Assembly (NCBI GenBank): GCA_021782495.1
Contig: JAJXUV010000007.1
Span: forward strand, 1 to 64,000
Source of the DNA: Pseudomonadota bacterium
Lineage (GTDB): Bacteria; Pseudomonadota; Gammaproteobacteria; UBA1113
Length of the DNA: 64,000 bases
Direction: 5' to 3'
The notes below the pieces were generated by a model. It was not told the origin of the DNA and ran no database searches. It saw nothing but the letters and a program-made list of their open reading frames with translations. Position 1 is the first letter of the stretch; every line of letters begins with the position of its first letter. The position numbers and the translations under genes are program-made. Below, one piece after another: positions 9,575 to 18,434 of the stretch.

Positions 9575-9662
9575 TATACTTTCTTTTGAATTCCTCTTAA
9601 TACCTTTTCTTCTCCTTCCCAAAGTGCTACAATGTCGTTCTTATTTTGAACAGACCATGGCT

Positions 9663-9825
9663 AGGGCCTGTTTACATTTGGTTTGTCGAAGCGAAAAATG
9701 AGGGAGCCGAGGCAAAATCATAGCAAATTTGAGGAGAATATCGGACTATATTTGACGAAAATTTGCTATGATTTTGACCGGTTCTACTCATTTTGTAGCC
9801 GATAAACCAAATGTAAACAGGCCCT
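9663..9825. repeat. Family B palindromic element, copy 1
   Basis: A 163-bp element with terminal inverted repeats AGGGCCTGTTTACATTTGG and its complement, and inner arms AATCATAGCAAA / TTTGCTATGATT. Two more full copies lie at 18.27 and 44.97 kb. No open frame of useful length; it is MITE-like in size and structure. Confidence 0.85.
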
Positions 9826-9879
9826 CTTGTAAAGGAATGTTCTCGAGAACCACCATAACACGGTAACCAATTGATTTAA

Positions 9880-10908
9880 ATGAAAAAAATATTGATAGTA
9901 GCGCCTGCCTGGGTAGGCGATATGGTGATGGCACAGACCTTATTTAAGGTCTTAAAAGCCCAAGATCCCCTAGCAGAGTTGCATATTTTAGCCCCTGCTT
10001 GGACGGCAGCCGTCGCCCAAAAGATGCCAGAAATTGCTTTAGCCCATGTTTTACCCCTGGGTCATGGGGTGTTGGCTTTAAAAGAACGGTGGCGGATTGG
10101 TCGACAATTGCGCGTACAACACTACGATGAGGCTATCGTTTTGCCCAATTCTTGGAAATCCGCGCTGATTCCTTGGGTCGCGGGCATTCCTATCCGTCGC
10201 GGCTTTAGAGGCGAGATGCGTTTTGGGTTGTTAAACGACAGCCGTGTCTTGAATAAAGCAAAATACCCCTTAATGATAGAACGCTTTATGTCTTTAGCCT
10301 TTGCTAAAAATACGGTATTGTCGAAGCCTTATCCGCATCCCCGTTTGGTCGGCGATGCAGCGAATGCAGCGCATTTAAAACAACAATTGGGTTTGACGAC
10401 GGATAAACCGATCGTCGCTTTGTGTCCCGGCGCAGAATATGGTCCTGCCAAACGATGGCCTACAGAATATTATGGTGCCTTGGCACAACGGCTTCACGAT
10501 TTAGGCTATACAGTGTGGTTGATGGGATCTAAAAAAGATGAATCTTTGGCAGAAGACATTTTGAAAGTGGCCAAAGAATCTTGTCACAATCTGTGTGGAC
10601 GCACTGATTTAAATCAAGCGGTGGATTTATTGTCTACCGTGCATGCAGTGGTGAGCAACGATTCCGGTTTGATGCACATTGCCGCGGCTTTGGATAAACC
10701 TTTAGTCGCCATTTACGGTTCTTCTTCGACTGCTTTTACACCCCCTTTGAGCGATACCGTGGAGATAGTGCAATTGTCTCTGCCTTGCAGTCCTTGTTTC
10801 AAACGTGAGTGTCCTTTGGGGCATTTGAATTGTTTGAAACAAATCACGCCTGAACGTGTTTTAGCGTCTTTGCAAAAATTAGTGGGTTTTACTCAGGTGA
10901 CACGATGA
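9880..10908 (+). CDS. waaF: LPS heptosyltransferase II
   Basis: GT9-family glycosyltransferase adding the second L-glycero-D-manno-heptose to the LPS inner core at the cytoplasmic face of the inner membrane. It begins with the family start ILIVAPAWVGDMVMAQTL (residues 4-21) and carries the C-terminal domain motifs LCPGAEYGPAKRWP, NDSGLMHIAAALDKPLVAIYG and CSPCFKRECPLGHLNC. At 342 residues it matches WaaF (about 348). It is the first gene of the LPS-core operon; waaC follows after 100 bp. The Cys-rich tail is typical of WaaF rather than WaaC or WaaQ. Confidence 0.94.
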   Translation: MKKILIVAPAWVGDMVMAQTLFKVLKAQDPLAELHILAPAWTAAVAQKMPEIALAHVLPLGHGVLALKERWRIGRQLRVQHYDEAIVLPNSWKSALIPWVAGIPIRRGFRGEMRFGLLNDSRVLNKAKYPLMIERFMSLAFAKNTVLSKPYPHPRLVGDAANAAHLKQQLGLTTDKPIVALCPGAEYGPAKRWPTEYYGALAQRLHDLGYTVWLMGSKKDESLAEDILKVAKESCHNLCGRTDLNQAVDLLSTVHAVVSNDSGLMHIAAALDKPLVAIYGSSSTAFTPPLSDTVEIVQLSLPCSPCFKRECPLGHLNCLKQITPERVLASLQKLVGFTQVTR

Positions 10909-11008
10909 AAGCAGCGGTTCACACTCTATCTGGACATACAAAAAAGCCCAGAGTTGGATGCACCCAAGATGCGCCGAATATAGGCTTTTCAAAGCGGAGA
11001 TGTTAGGT

Positions 11009-12034
11009 ATGAAAGTCTTGATCGTGAAAACGTCTTCTTTAGGCGATGTCATTCATACGTTGCCCGCTTTGACCGATGCTTTGCGCGCTTACCCTGATTT
11101 AGAAATAGATTGGTTGGTTGAAAAAAACTGCAGTGAACCCATACGATGGCATGGCGGTGTGAAGCGAATCATCGAAATGGAATTTCGCAAATGGCGTAAA
11201 ACACCTTGGCAAGCCTGGCAAGAAAAGTATTGGCAAGATTTGTATCGTGCATTGCGTTTAAAAAAATATGACGTGATCATCGATGCCCAAGGTTTGTCTA
11301 AAAGTGCCGTGATGGCTTTTTTGGCCAAAGGAAAGCGACATGGTTTGGCGATGGGTTCTTCTCGCGATCCCTTAGCGCCTTGGTTCTATCACAAACGCCA
11401 TGAAATCAGTTGGGAATGGCATGCCATAGAACGTGTACGTCGTTTATTTGCGAAATCGCTAGGCTATCCGCTTCCCACGCATACACCCGATTATGGCTTG
11501 AGCGCTTTTTCAAAAGAGCATGCTTCTGATGCCTCGAATTACATTGTGTTTTTACATGGCACGACTTGGGTTACTAAATTTTGGCCGCTGACATACTGGC
11601 AAGCCCTAGGGCAAAAACTACGGGCGATGGGCTATGCGATTCATATTCCATTCGGGAATGCGATTGAAAAAGCGCGGGCAGAAGACATTGCCAGCGCTTG
11701 TGAAGGTCAAGTCTTACCCCCCATGAATTTAAAAGAAATTGCAGTGGTGTTGAGTAATGCCAAAGCGATTGTGGCAGTCGATACGGGGTTAGGGCATTTG
11801 AGTGCTGCTTTATCGGTGCCAACTGTCTCACTGTATGGAGCAACGGATCCTAAACGAACGGGAACCTGTGGTTTAAACCAGCACCATTTGAGCGTAGAAT
11901 ACGATTGTGCACCTTGTTTATTGCAACAGTGTCGCTGGGTGAGCGTGAATGAAACGCCGCCCTGTTATGGGAGTTTGACGGTGGATAAGGTTGTGCAAGC
12001 TTTGCAGCCGATGTTAGGAGTGACCTCATTTTGA
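11009..12034 (+). CDS. waaC: LPS heptosyltransferase I
   Basis: GT9 enzyme adding the first heptose onto Kdo of the LPS inner core. The ATG at 11009 is chosen because the protein then opens with MKVLIVKTSSLGDVIHTLPA, the canonical WaaC start; an in-frame upstream GTG at 10958 would add 17 unlikely residues. Motifs: HGTTWVTKFWP near residue 184 and DTGLGHLSAALSVPTVSLYGATDP near 258. The final TGA overlaps the TTG start of the next gene (TTGA), giving tight translational coupling. Between waaF and waaC lies a small hairpin with AAAAGCC / GGCTTTT arms. Confidence 0.94.
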   Translation: MKVLIVKTSSLGDVIHTLPALTDALRAYPDLEIDWLVEKNCSEPIRWHGGVKRIIEMEFRKWRKTPWQAWQEKYWQDLYRALRLKKYDVIIDAQGLSKSAVMAFLAKGKRHGLAMGSSRDPLAPWFYHKRHEISWEWHAIERVRRLFAKSLGYPLPTHTPDYGLSAFSKEHASDASNYIVFLHGTTWVTKFWPLTYWQALGQKLRAMGYAIHIPFGNAIEKARAEDIASACEGQVLPPMNLKEIAVVLSNAKAIVAVDTGLGHLSAALSVPTVSLYGATDPKRTGTCGLNQHHLSVEYDCAPCLLQQCRWVSVNETPPCYGSLTVDKVVQALQPMLGVTSF

Positions 12035-13419
12035 GCCAAAGTTTATGTTTTATCGTATTTCGTTATATTTCGACCGATCCACTCCATCGGGGGTTTTTAA
12101 CGGCGGTTACGCGTTGTCAAAAGAGCGGGCACCACGTCGATGTCTATACTTTAGAGTGGCGCGGTGATAAACCCGACGGGGTCAACATTCACATTGTGAA
12201 AAAGCCAAATACGCCTTTGTTTAGACAGTATGCGTATTTGGCACAGTGCGTGCACGAAGCACGCTTAAAAAAAAATTATGATTGTGTGATAGGGTTTAAT
12301 GCTATTCCGGGCTTAGATATTTATTATGCCAAAGAACCCTGTGTGTCTGAATTGGTTCCAGGGCTCAGTCGATATGTGCCTAGACACTACCAACGCATTC
12401 AATTTGAAAAAACGATTTTTTCTGCAACGAGCGATTGTCAGGTGGTTTCTTTTAGTTTAACGATCTTGCGCGCCATAAAAATGCATTATAAGACACCGGC
12501 CTGCAGGTTGCATTGGTTAAGCCATGAAAATAGTGAGGAAGCCAAAACCAACATCCACATTCATACTTTAGAAAAAGGTCAAAGTATGGGGGAGGGTTTT
12601 GCCGATTACATCTTAAGCTATGTCAAAGAACCCAAATTGCCTGTTCCTTTTGAGGTGAATTCGGGAATGGCTTATTACGGTTGTAAATCCGAAGTATTTA
12701 ATCGCATCATGAATTTGGAAGGACATGTGGTGCGAGAAAAAGAAGGTCGCAAAACTTTAAGGTTTGAATACAATGGCCAAGGGTTTTATGCTAAATTACA
12801 TCGAGGCATTGGATTAAAAGAGTGGTTAAAAAATTGGATATTTTTACGTGCTCCTATTGTCAGCGCGCGCACAGAATGGCAAGCGATTGCCAAATTGCGA
12901 TCGCTTAAATTACCTACTCTTGAAGCCGTTGCTTTTGCTGAACGCGGTTATTGTCCGTTTAAACGGCAGTCTTTTTTATTAACGCGAGAATTGGAAAGGG
13001 TGGAAAGTTTGGAAACGTATTGTCGAGATTGGAATCATAATCCTCCTTCTCGACAAGAGAAAAACAAATTGATTCTTCAATTGGCCAATTATGTTAAGAC
13101 TTTACACGACGCACGCTGGTTTCACCGGGATTTGTATGTGTGTCATTTTTTAAAAGCTTTGGATGAAGAAGATAAATATTATTTAATCGATTTACACAGA
13201 ATGCAGCATAAGCGGTTGACGCGTCGTTGGCGAATTAAGGATTTAAGCGCTTTGTATTATTCTGTTTTAAATTATGGTGTGAATTTAAGAGACGTTCTTT
13301 ATTTTATTCGTTCTTACACGGGGGGAGCCCCCTATCGCACTCAGAAACGTTTGTGGCAAGCCGTGGAAAAAAAGGCTTATTATCTCCAAAAGAAAGCACT
13401 TAGAAAAGGTATAGAATGA
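12031..13419 (+). CDS. WaaG N-domain fused to WaaP heptose kinase
   Basis: A 462-residue fusion. Residues 1-165 align by eye with the acceptor-side N-domain of WaaG, the GT4 HepII glucosyltransferase: GHHVDVYTLEW (33-43), VIGFNAIPGLDIYYA (86-100), and the HYKTPACRLHWL end (152-163). The donor-binding GT-B C-domain of WaaG (about 200 residues) is missing. Residues about 219-462 are a complete WaaP/RfaP LPS core heptose kinase: RKTLRFEYNG (240-249), KLHRGIGLKEW, HRD at 365-367 in WFHRDLYVCHF, and LIDLHRMQ with RRWRIKDL. waaG and waaP are adjacent in Pseudomonas and Escherichia, so a deletion fused them. Kinase function is likely retained; sugar transfer is not expected. It starts with TTG overlapping waaC. 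Confidence 0.85.
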   Translation: MSQSLCFIVFRYISTDPLHRGFLTAVTRCQKSGHHVDVYTLEWRGDKPDGVNIHIVKKPNTPLFRQYAYLAQCVHEARLKKNYDCVIGFNAIPGLDIYYAKEPCVSELVPGLSRYVPRHYQRIQFEKTIFSATSDCQVVSFSLTILRAIKMHYKTPACRLHWLSHENSEEAKTNIHIHTLEKGQSMGEGFADYILSYVKEPKLPVPFEVNSGMAYYGCKSEVFNRIMNLEGHVVREKEGRKTLRFEYNGQGFYAKLHRGIGLKEWLKNWIFLRAPIVSARTEWQAIAKLRSLKLPTLEAVAFAERGYCPFKRQSFLLTRELERVESLETYCRDWNHNPPSRQEKNKLILQLANYVKTLHDARWFHRDLYVCHFLKALDEEDKYYLIDLHRMQHKRLTRRWRIKDLSALYYSVLNYGVNLRDVLYFIRSYTGGAPYRTQKRLWQAVEKKAYYLQKKALRKGIE

Positions 13420-13603
13420 GTGTGACTACGAGCTCCTTTTTCACCCAAAGCCCACCTTGGCCGCATCTTGCGCGCAATTTTTCCTTGAAAAATGCGCATT
13501 TATATTCAATAAACTCCGTTTTTTCAGCTCAAAATTGCCCGCAACCTGCATCTCGATCTGGGTTTTGCGGTACTTCCAGATGGGTGAGTAATTACAAATG
13601 AGT
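13416..13603. repeat. Palindromic insertion between waaP and next kinase gene, flanked by ATGAGT
   Basis: A 182-bp segment bounded by direct copies of ATGAGT (13416-13421 and 13598-13603), consistent with a 6-bp target duplication. Its arms GCATCTTGCGCGCAATTTTT (13463-13482) and the region 13530-13549 are inverted matches at 16 of 20 positions, with weaker outer pairing. Removing it would restore a direct ATGA overlap between the two flanking genes. A 61-codon frame runs exactly from the first ATGA to the second, so translational coupling may survive; the peptide has no recognisable features and I do not call it a gene. Confidence 0.6.
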
Positions 13604-14338
13604 ATTCGCTTGCATCATTCTATCTTAACCCAAGCAGAACAACAGTGGTTTGGAACACCAGAAGCAATTCAATCTTTGATAAGTGAAGCGCATTTTATAA
13701 CGGGAGGACCTTACAATCGCATTTGGCGGTGGGAAAGTCCTGCAGGACAGTGTTATTATATTAAAATCTACCATGCACGAGGTCATCATCTGCGAAATTA
13801 TTGTGTCAAAAGTCGTGCCAAAGGCGAGTGGGAAAGTTTACTGTATTTTCAAAGAAATAATTTAAATACTTCAGAATTATTGGTGTATGGGGAATCTTCT
13901 TTGTACCATAAAGCCTACGAAGGGGGTTTTTTAGTGCAACGCGAAGTGACAGAGACCCAGGATTTACGTCAGCTTGCAGAAAAAAATCCGCGTTGGCAGG
14001 AAGATAAGCCTTGGCGGCGAAAAGTGTTGTTCAATGTCGCAGATACTTTGAGAAAATTGCACCAGACTCGTTTTGTGCATCGAGATTTTAAATGGCGTAA
14101 TATCTTAGTGAAATTAGACAATTCCACAGCAGTTTACCTCATCGATTGTCCTTTGGGGCGCCGTCGTCTAAGTCCTTTTTATCATTTAGGCTGGTGGCGT
14201 GATTTACGTTCTTTTGATAAAACTGCGCGTCGTTTTTTATCTCGCACAGAAAGATTGCGTGTGTATTTGGCGTATCGGCAACAAACAAGCTTAGCGTCGC
14301 AAGATAAAAAACTAATCGCTAAATTAATGGAGAATTGA
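13598..14338 (+). CDS. WaaP/Kdo-kinase-family LPS core kinase (WapP-like)
   Basis: A 246-residue protein of the lipopolysaccharide kinase superfamily, which phosphorylates core heptoses using a protein-kinase-like fold. Catalytic loop HRDFKWRN at residues 161-168 gives H161, D163 and N168; the metal-binding Asp is D183 in LIDCP. An N-terminal Gly-containing loop (TGGPYNRIWRW, 35-45) and KIYHARGHH (56-64) supply the nucleotide side. Position directly after waaP and before a WapQ-like gene matches the order around PA5008 in Pseudomonas aeruginosa. The precise heptose position phosphorylated cannot be read from sequence. Confidence 0.8.
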   Translation: MSIRLHHSILTQAEQQWFGTPEAIQSLISEAHFITGGPYNRIWRWESPAGQCYYIKIYHARGHHLRNYCVKSRAKGEWESLLYFQRNNLNTSELLVYGESSLYHKAYEGGFLVQREVTETQDLRQLAEKNPRWQEDKPWRRKVLFNVADTLRKLHQTRFVHRDFKWRNILVKLDNSTAVYLIDCPLGRRRLSPFYHLGWWRDLRSFDKTARRFLSRTERLRVYLAYRQQTSLASQDKKLIAKLMEN

Positions 14339-14339
14339 T

Positions 14340-15137
14340 GTGTTTAGAAAGATGTATATAAAAGCAGAATGGCAAAATACTTTAAAAGCGCAAAATTTAG
14401 ATTCTTTTGACAGCATTTGGGATTATGAAAAAAATGCCAATATTCAACCGGATTGGGTGGAAGAGCCCAATCAACGACGTGGCGGTTGGAGTGGCGTTTG
14501 TCGGATTGTTTTATTGGATCCACAAGAACAAAAAAAAATAGTTTATCTGAAAAGGCAATCCAAACACACCTATCGTTCTATTTTGAATCCTTTTAAAGGA
14601 AGACTGACTTTTAGAAGGGAATTTCGCAACATTATGCGTTTTATCAAACGCGATTTGCCTACAGTGACCCCTATTTATTATGCACATCAAGGGGACGATG
14701 CTATTTTAATGACAGAAGAATTAATCGGCTATCGTTCTTTGGATGCTTGGAGAAAGGAATGGCAGCAACAAGGTATGCCGCCTCTTTCATTGCGTTACCG
14801 TATTATCGAAGAAATAGGGCGTGTCATTAGCAAAATGCACCACTATCACTACAGACATTCTTGCCTTGAATTCAAACATATTTTTTTGAGTTTAAATAAC
14901 GATACGATTAAAGTGCGCCTGATTGATTTGGAAAAATTACGTTATTGGCCTTTTCTTCGTCCATGTCAATGCATGGATTTAGGTCGTTTGTATCGAAGAA
15001 ATGCGCGTGAAATAAAACGAAGCGACAAATGGCGGTTTATGAAAGCCTATTGTGGCAAAGGAGCTTCCAAAGAAGCCATAAAATCTTTGTGGCGTGCGAT
15101 TGATAGGCAATCCCTTAAAAAGAAAAAAGTGCCATGA
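14340..15137 (+). CDS. InaA/WapQ-like LPS core kinase family protein
   Basis: A 265-residue protein starting at GTG one base after the preceding stop. It resembles the InaA/WapQ branch of the lipopolysaccharide kinase family: WSGVCRIVL near residue 50, YLKRQSKHTYRSILNPFKGRLTF (family lysine region), REFRNIMRF, then HSCLEFKHIFL in place of the usual HRD loop, and VRLIDLEKLR near 200. The canonical catalytic Asp of HRD is absent, as is common in this branch, so activity is uncertain. It overlaps the next gene by 4 bp and belongs to the same operon. Confidence 0.75.
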   Translation: MFRKMYIKAEWQNTLKAQNLDSFDSIWDYEKNANIQPDWVEEPNQRRGGWSGVCRIVLLDPQEQKKIVYLKRQSKHTYRSILNPFKGRLTFRREFRNIMRFIKRDLPTVTPIYYAHQGDDAILMTEELIGYRSLDAWRKEWQQQGMPPLSLRYRIIEEIGRVISKMHHYHYRHSCLEFKHIFLSLNNDTIKVRLIDLEKLRYWPFLRPCQCMDLGRLYRRNAREIKRSDKWRFMKAYCGKGASKEAIKSLWRAIDRQSLKKKKVP

Positions 15138-16540
15138 TGAAGACCAAAGAGTTAATTCATGCTTTGCGCGAAGATAATTGTCCTTTACCTGTGTATTGGT
15201 TGTGGGATAAAGACAATAAACCGATTTTTTTGCAAAGCTTATTGCGTAATTTAAAAGACCGGCGCGCGACTTTTTTAGCGGATGATGCAGGGCAAAAAAG
15301 CATTGTTAAATTGTTTTATCACAAACAGGGGATCCAGCACGCGCGTCGAGAAGTCAAAGGGCTGGCTCTTTTGCAGCAGTGTGAAGTGCCCACCAGTGAA
15401 GTCTTACATTGCGATGTTCTAAAAGAAGGCGTTTTATTGATGTTGTCTTATTTGCAAGACACAAAACCTCTATCCGCTTGTTGGGCGAAGATGTCTGATT
15501 CAGAAAAAAAAGAAACCCTCTTGAAATTGTTAGCGGAGCTAAAAAAACTCTATGAAAAAGGGGTGTATCAATGCGATCTGCATTTGAATAATATTTTACT
15601 GAATGCTGAAGAATTGTATATGGTGGATGGCATGGACGTCCGCCAACCCAAGACCACTTCTTTATCGGCGAAATTGGATAATTTGGCTATTCTTTTTCTA
15701 CAATTTTCTTTTTCCGATCAAGTTTTATTGTGGCAAGCTTTAGAGGATTCTAAGATTTCATTGTCGAGCGCACAGTTAAAAAAACACATTCTTGCACAGA
15801 GTCTTTATCAACAGGGAAAAATAAAAGCTAAAGTGTGGCGGGAGTGTAGTCGTTTTGTGACAGGACAACTCGATGATTATCAATATTCAGTTGCGCGAGA
15901 AAAAAAAATAGCTTTCAATCAGTTGTTTGAACATTTAAAGAAACCTAAAACCTATTGTATTCCTTTAAAACAAGGAAGAACCAATACGGTGTTTCATTAT
16001 CAATATAAAGAGTGCAACTGGGTGGTCAAGCGATACAATATTAAATCTTTGGCTCATGGATTGGGTCGCAGTGTACGCATGACGCGGGCAGCAGTCTCTT
16101 GGCAAAATGCGAATATCTTAGAATCATTGCATATTCTCACTTCAAAGCCGATTGGCATTTTGCAAAAAAAATGGGGATCATGGCGTCGTCAAGCCTATTT
16201 TGTCATGGCTTACTTGGAAGGCCAATCCTTAAAACAGTATTTACAAACACTAGCAGAGCATTCTGAACGACAACATCAAATCATTAAAAATGTGGCGCAA
16301 ACCCTGAATGCTTTAAAACAAAATCGTTTGTGTCATGGTGATTTAAAAGCAGACAATTGGTGGGTTTGCAAGGATAAATTGTATTTGTTAGATTTGGACA
16401 GTTTAAAAACCTATCGCTTTGGTTTATGGTTTCAATGTGCTTTTAAGCGCGATCTGAAGCGATTTTTACGCAATTGGGAAGATATGCCCGCATTGCAACA
16501 CGCCTTTATAAAAATATTTGAAGAGAATCAACTATTATGA
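15134..16540 (+). CDS. Tandem two-domain LPS kinase-like protein (PA5006 type)
   Basis: A 468-residue protein with two kinase-like domains in series. Domain 1 (about residues 20-190) has CDLHLNN with D148 and N153, then VDG with D165. Domain 2 (about 270-468) has CHGDLKADN with H401, D403 and N408, then LLDLD with D420. Both loops look intact. The doubled architecture, length and place between a WapQ-like kinase and a carbamoyltransferase agree with PA5006 of the P. aeruginosa LPS-core cluster. It overlaps its neighbours by 4 bp on each side. The role in core phosphorylation is inferred from context. Confidence 0.75.
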   Translation: MMKTKELIHALREDNCPLPVYWLWDKDNKPIFLQSLLRNLKDRRATFLADDAGQKSIVKLFYHKQGIQHARREVKGLALLQQCEVPTSEVLHCDVLKEGVLLMLSYLQDTKPLSACWAKMSDSEKKETLLKLLAELKKLYEKGVYQCDLHLNNILLNAEELYMVDGMDVRQPKTTSLSAKLDNLAILFLQFSFSDQVLLWQALEDSKISLSSAQLKKHILAQSLYQQGKIKAKVWRECSRFVTGQLDDYQYSVAREKKIAFNQLFEHLKKPKTYCIPLKQGRTNTVFHYQYKECNWVVKRYNIKSLAHGLGRSVRMTRAAVSWQNANILESLHILTSKPIGILQKKWGSWRRQAYFVMAYLEGQSLKQYLQTLAEHSERQHQIIKNVAQTLNALKQNRLCHGDLKADNWWVCKDKLYLLDLDSLKTYRFGLWFQCAFKRDLKRFLRNWEDMPALQHAFIKIFEENQLL

Positions 16541-18270
16541 ATATTTTAGGGTTATCTGGGGCTCTGACGCACGATGCTTCAGCAGCGCTACTCGTTAATG
16601 GCAAATTGGTCTGTGCTGCCGAAGAAGAACGTTTTATTCGAGAAAAACACGCTAAAAATAAACTGCCTGTGAAAGCGGTTCAATGGTGTTTGAAAGAAGC
16701 CGGTCTTAACCCGCTCGACATCGATGTGGTCGCTTTTCCCTTTGCACCCATTCCTTTTTTTTCAAAAGCCCGTTGGCATTATGCCAGGCGCTATTGGTAT
16801 GCGCCGGATCGAGCTTTAGATGCTTTATTCAATGGCAATCGACATTATCGACGCAATAAAAAAGATGTATTGGCTTTTTTACAAGAACTGGATTTCGATC
16901 TGAATAAAACGCAATTTGTTCCGGTCGAACACCATTTAACGCATGCCAGCAGCGCTTACCATTTAAGTGGTTTTTCGGGGAAATCCGCCATTCTGGGAGT
17001 GGATGGAAAAGGAGAATACGCTTCTACTTTTTTAGGTTATGCTGAAAACGGCCGCATTCATAAGATCAAAGAATTTTTCGACCCCGATTCTTTGGGCGGC
17101 TTGTATGGCGCCATCACGCAGTATTTGGGATTTGAAATGTTGGATGGGGAATTTAAGGTGATGGGTATGGCGCCTTATGGCGATCCCCATCGTTATGATT
17201 TATCGCCTTTATTGAAGTTTAATGGAAAAGAATTTAAGGTCAATACGCGGTTAGTGAATACCGTTGGTTTAAGACGACACAAACAAGGGGGCCAAGCCTA
17301 TTATTTTAGCGACAAATTGATAGATTGGTTAGGGCCGATGCGCGTCGGTGATGAGATCGATGAGCCTTATGTTCATTATGCAGCGAGTTTGCAAAAAATG
17401 TTGGAAGACAGTGTGCTCGCTTTGGTGCAATATTATTTAGGCGATATCATTCGTGAAACGGGTCGCTTGTGTTTCGCAGGCGGTGTTGCTTTAAATGTAA
17501 AATTGAATCAACGTTTATTGCAATTGCCGGGATTAAAAGAATTGTTCATTCAACCGGCTGCCAACGATGCTGGAACGGCGATAGGGGCCGCCACTTACGT
17601 CGCTTCTTTGCATCACATACCCATCCAACCTTTAGAGCATGTGTATTTAGGTCCTGCTTATACAACAGAAGCCTGTGTCAAGGCGTGTGAAATGCATCCC
17701 GGCAAACCGCAATTTAAACTTTTAGACGATACTATTGCCTATGCGGCGCAATTGTTGGCCCAAGGCGAACCTCTGGCCTGGTTTCAGGGACACATGGAAT
17801 TTGGGCCCAGAGCTTTAGGAAATAGAAGTATTTTAGGTTGTCCCAATACGCCGGGTATTGCGGATAAAATCAATAAACAAATTAAATACCGAGAACGGTG
17901 GCGACCCTTTTGCCCGAGCCTTTTAGACACAGTGGCTGAAGACATCTTACAAACCACGCATCCCGCACCGTACATGACCATTACTTTTGATGTGGCAGAA
18001 CATTGGAAAACGCGTATTCCCGAAGTGGTGCACGAAGATGGCACTTTAAGAGCACAAGTGGTGACGAAAAAATCCAATCCGCGTTATTATGATTTGATCA
18101 GCGCAGTAGAACAGTTGACAGGAAATGCGGTGGTGTTGAATACTTCCTTAAATAGGCGAGGTGAACCCATGGTCTGTTCACCCGAAGATGCGCTCAATAT
18201 GTTTTTGGGTTGCGATTTGCAATATTTGATCATGGAAAATGTGTTGGTGACAAAAAAATGTAGGTCTTAG
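16537..18270 (+). CDS. NodU/CmcH-family O-carbamoyltransferase, probably LPS core heptose carbamoyltransferase (WapO-like)
   Basis: Full-length 577-residue enzyme that transfers a carbamoyl group from carbamoyl phosphate through a carbamoyl-adenylate to a sugar hydroxyl. The N-terminal Kae1-like domain has the start ILGLSGALTHDASAAL, EEERFIREKH, and the metal-binding HHLTHASSAYH; then GVDGKGEYASTF, GGVALNVKLNQRLL and the C-terminal YrdC-like domain with EFGPRALGNRSIL and NTSLNRRGEP. As the last gene of the waaF operon it matches WapO, which carbamoylates HepII in Pseudomonas. The stop codon overlaps the first bases of a family B element. Confidence 0.85.
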   Translation: MNILGLSGALTHDASAALLVNGKLVCAAEEERFIREKHAKNKLPVKAVQWCLKEAGLNPLDIDVVAFPFAPIPFFSKARWHYARRYWYAPDRALDALFNGNRHYRRNKKDVLAFLQELDFDLNKTQFVPVEHHLTHASSAYHLSGFSGKSAILGVDGKGEYASTFLGYAENGRIHKIKEFFDPDSLGGLYGAITQYLGFEMLDGEFKVMGMAPYGDPHRYDLSPLLKFNGKEFKVNTRLVNTVGLRRHKQGGQAYYFSDKLIDWLGPMRVGDEIDEPYVHYAASLQKMLEDSVLALVQYYLGDIIRETGRLCFAGGVALNVKLNQRLLQLPGLKELFIQPAANDAGTAIGAATYVASLHHIPIQPLEHVYLGPAYTTEACVKACEMHPGKPQFKLLDDTIAYAAQLLAQGEPLAWFQGHMEFGPRALGNRSILGCPNTPGIADKINKQIKYRERWRPFCPSLLDTVAEDILQTTHPAPYMTITFDVAEHWKTRIPEVVHEDGTLRAQVVTKKSNPRYYDLISAVEQLTGNAVVLNTSLNRRGEPMVCSPEDALNMFLGCDLQYLIMENVLVTKKCRS

Positions 18271-18431
18271 GGCCTGTTCACATTTGGTTTGTCGAAGCGA
18301 AAAATGAGGGAATCGAGGCAAAATGACAGTAAATTTGACGAGAATATCGAGTTGTATTTGACGAAGATTTTCTGTCATTTTGATCGATTCTACTCATTTT
18401 GCAGCCGATAAACCCAATATAAATAGGCCCT
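18269..18431. repeat. Family B palindromic element, copy 2
   Basis: A 163-bp copy whose left end overlaps the stop codon of the carbamoyltransferase gene. Inner arms are AATGACAGTAAA / TTTTCTGTCATT, which differ from copy 1 but still pair. The right end ends 3 bp before the next start codon, so the element supplies the whole spacer and any promoter or ribosome-binding site of the MFS gene. Confidence 0.85.
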
Positions 18432-18434
18432 ATT

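Larger units (their letters stand above)
9411..9879. other. 469-bp intergenic region made mostly of two palindromic elements
   Basis: No gene seen. It holds a family A copy (9444-9574) and a family B copy (9663-9825). The rest is AT-rich spacer; the waaF operon promoter should lie in its last 60 bp or be supplied from within the B element, but I see no convincing -35/-10 pair. Confidence 0.7.

Noticed and set aside
13416-13601. 61-codon frame as a real small gene in the LPS operon
   Set aside because: It coincides with a palindromic insert flanked by ATGAGT, its product has no family features and its Ser/Pro/Phe composition looks like translated repeat. Kept as a repeat.
16537-18270. NodU/CmcH-family gene as part of an antibiotic or nodulation-factor cluster
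   Set aside because: Its operon is purely LPS core genes in the Pseudomonas order, so a core heptose carbamoyltransferase is the simpler reading.
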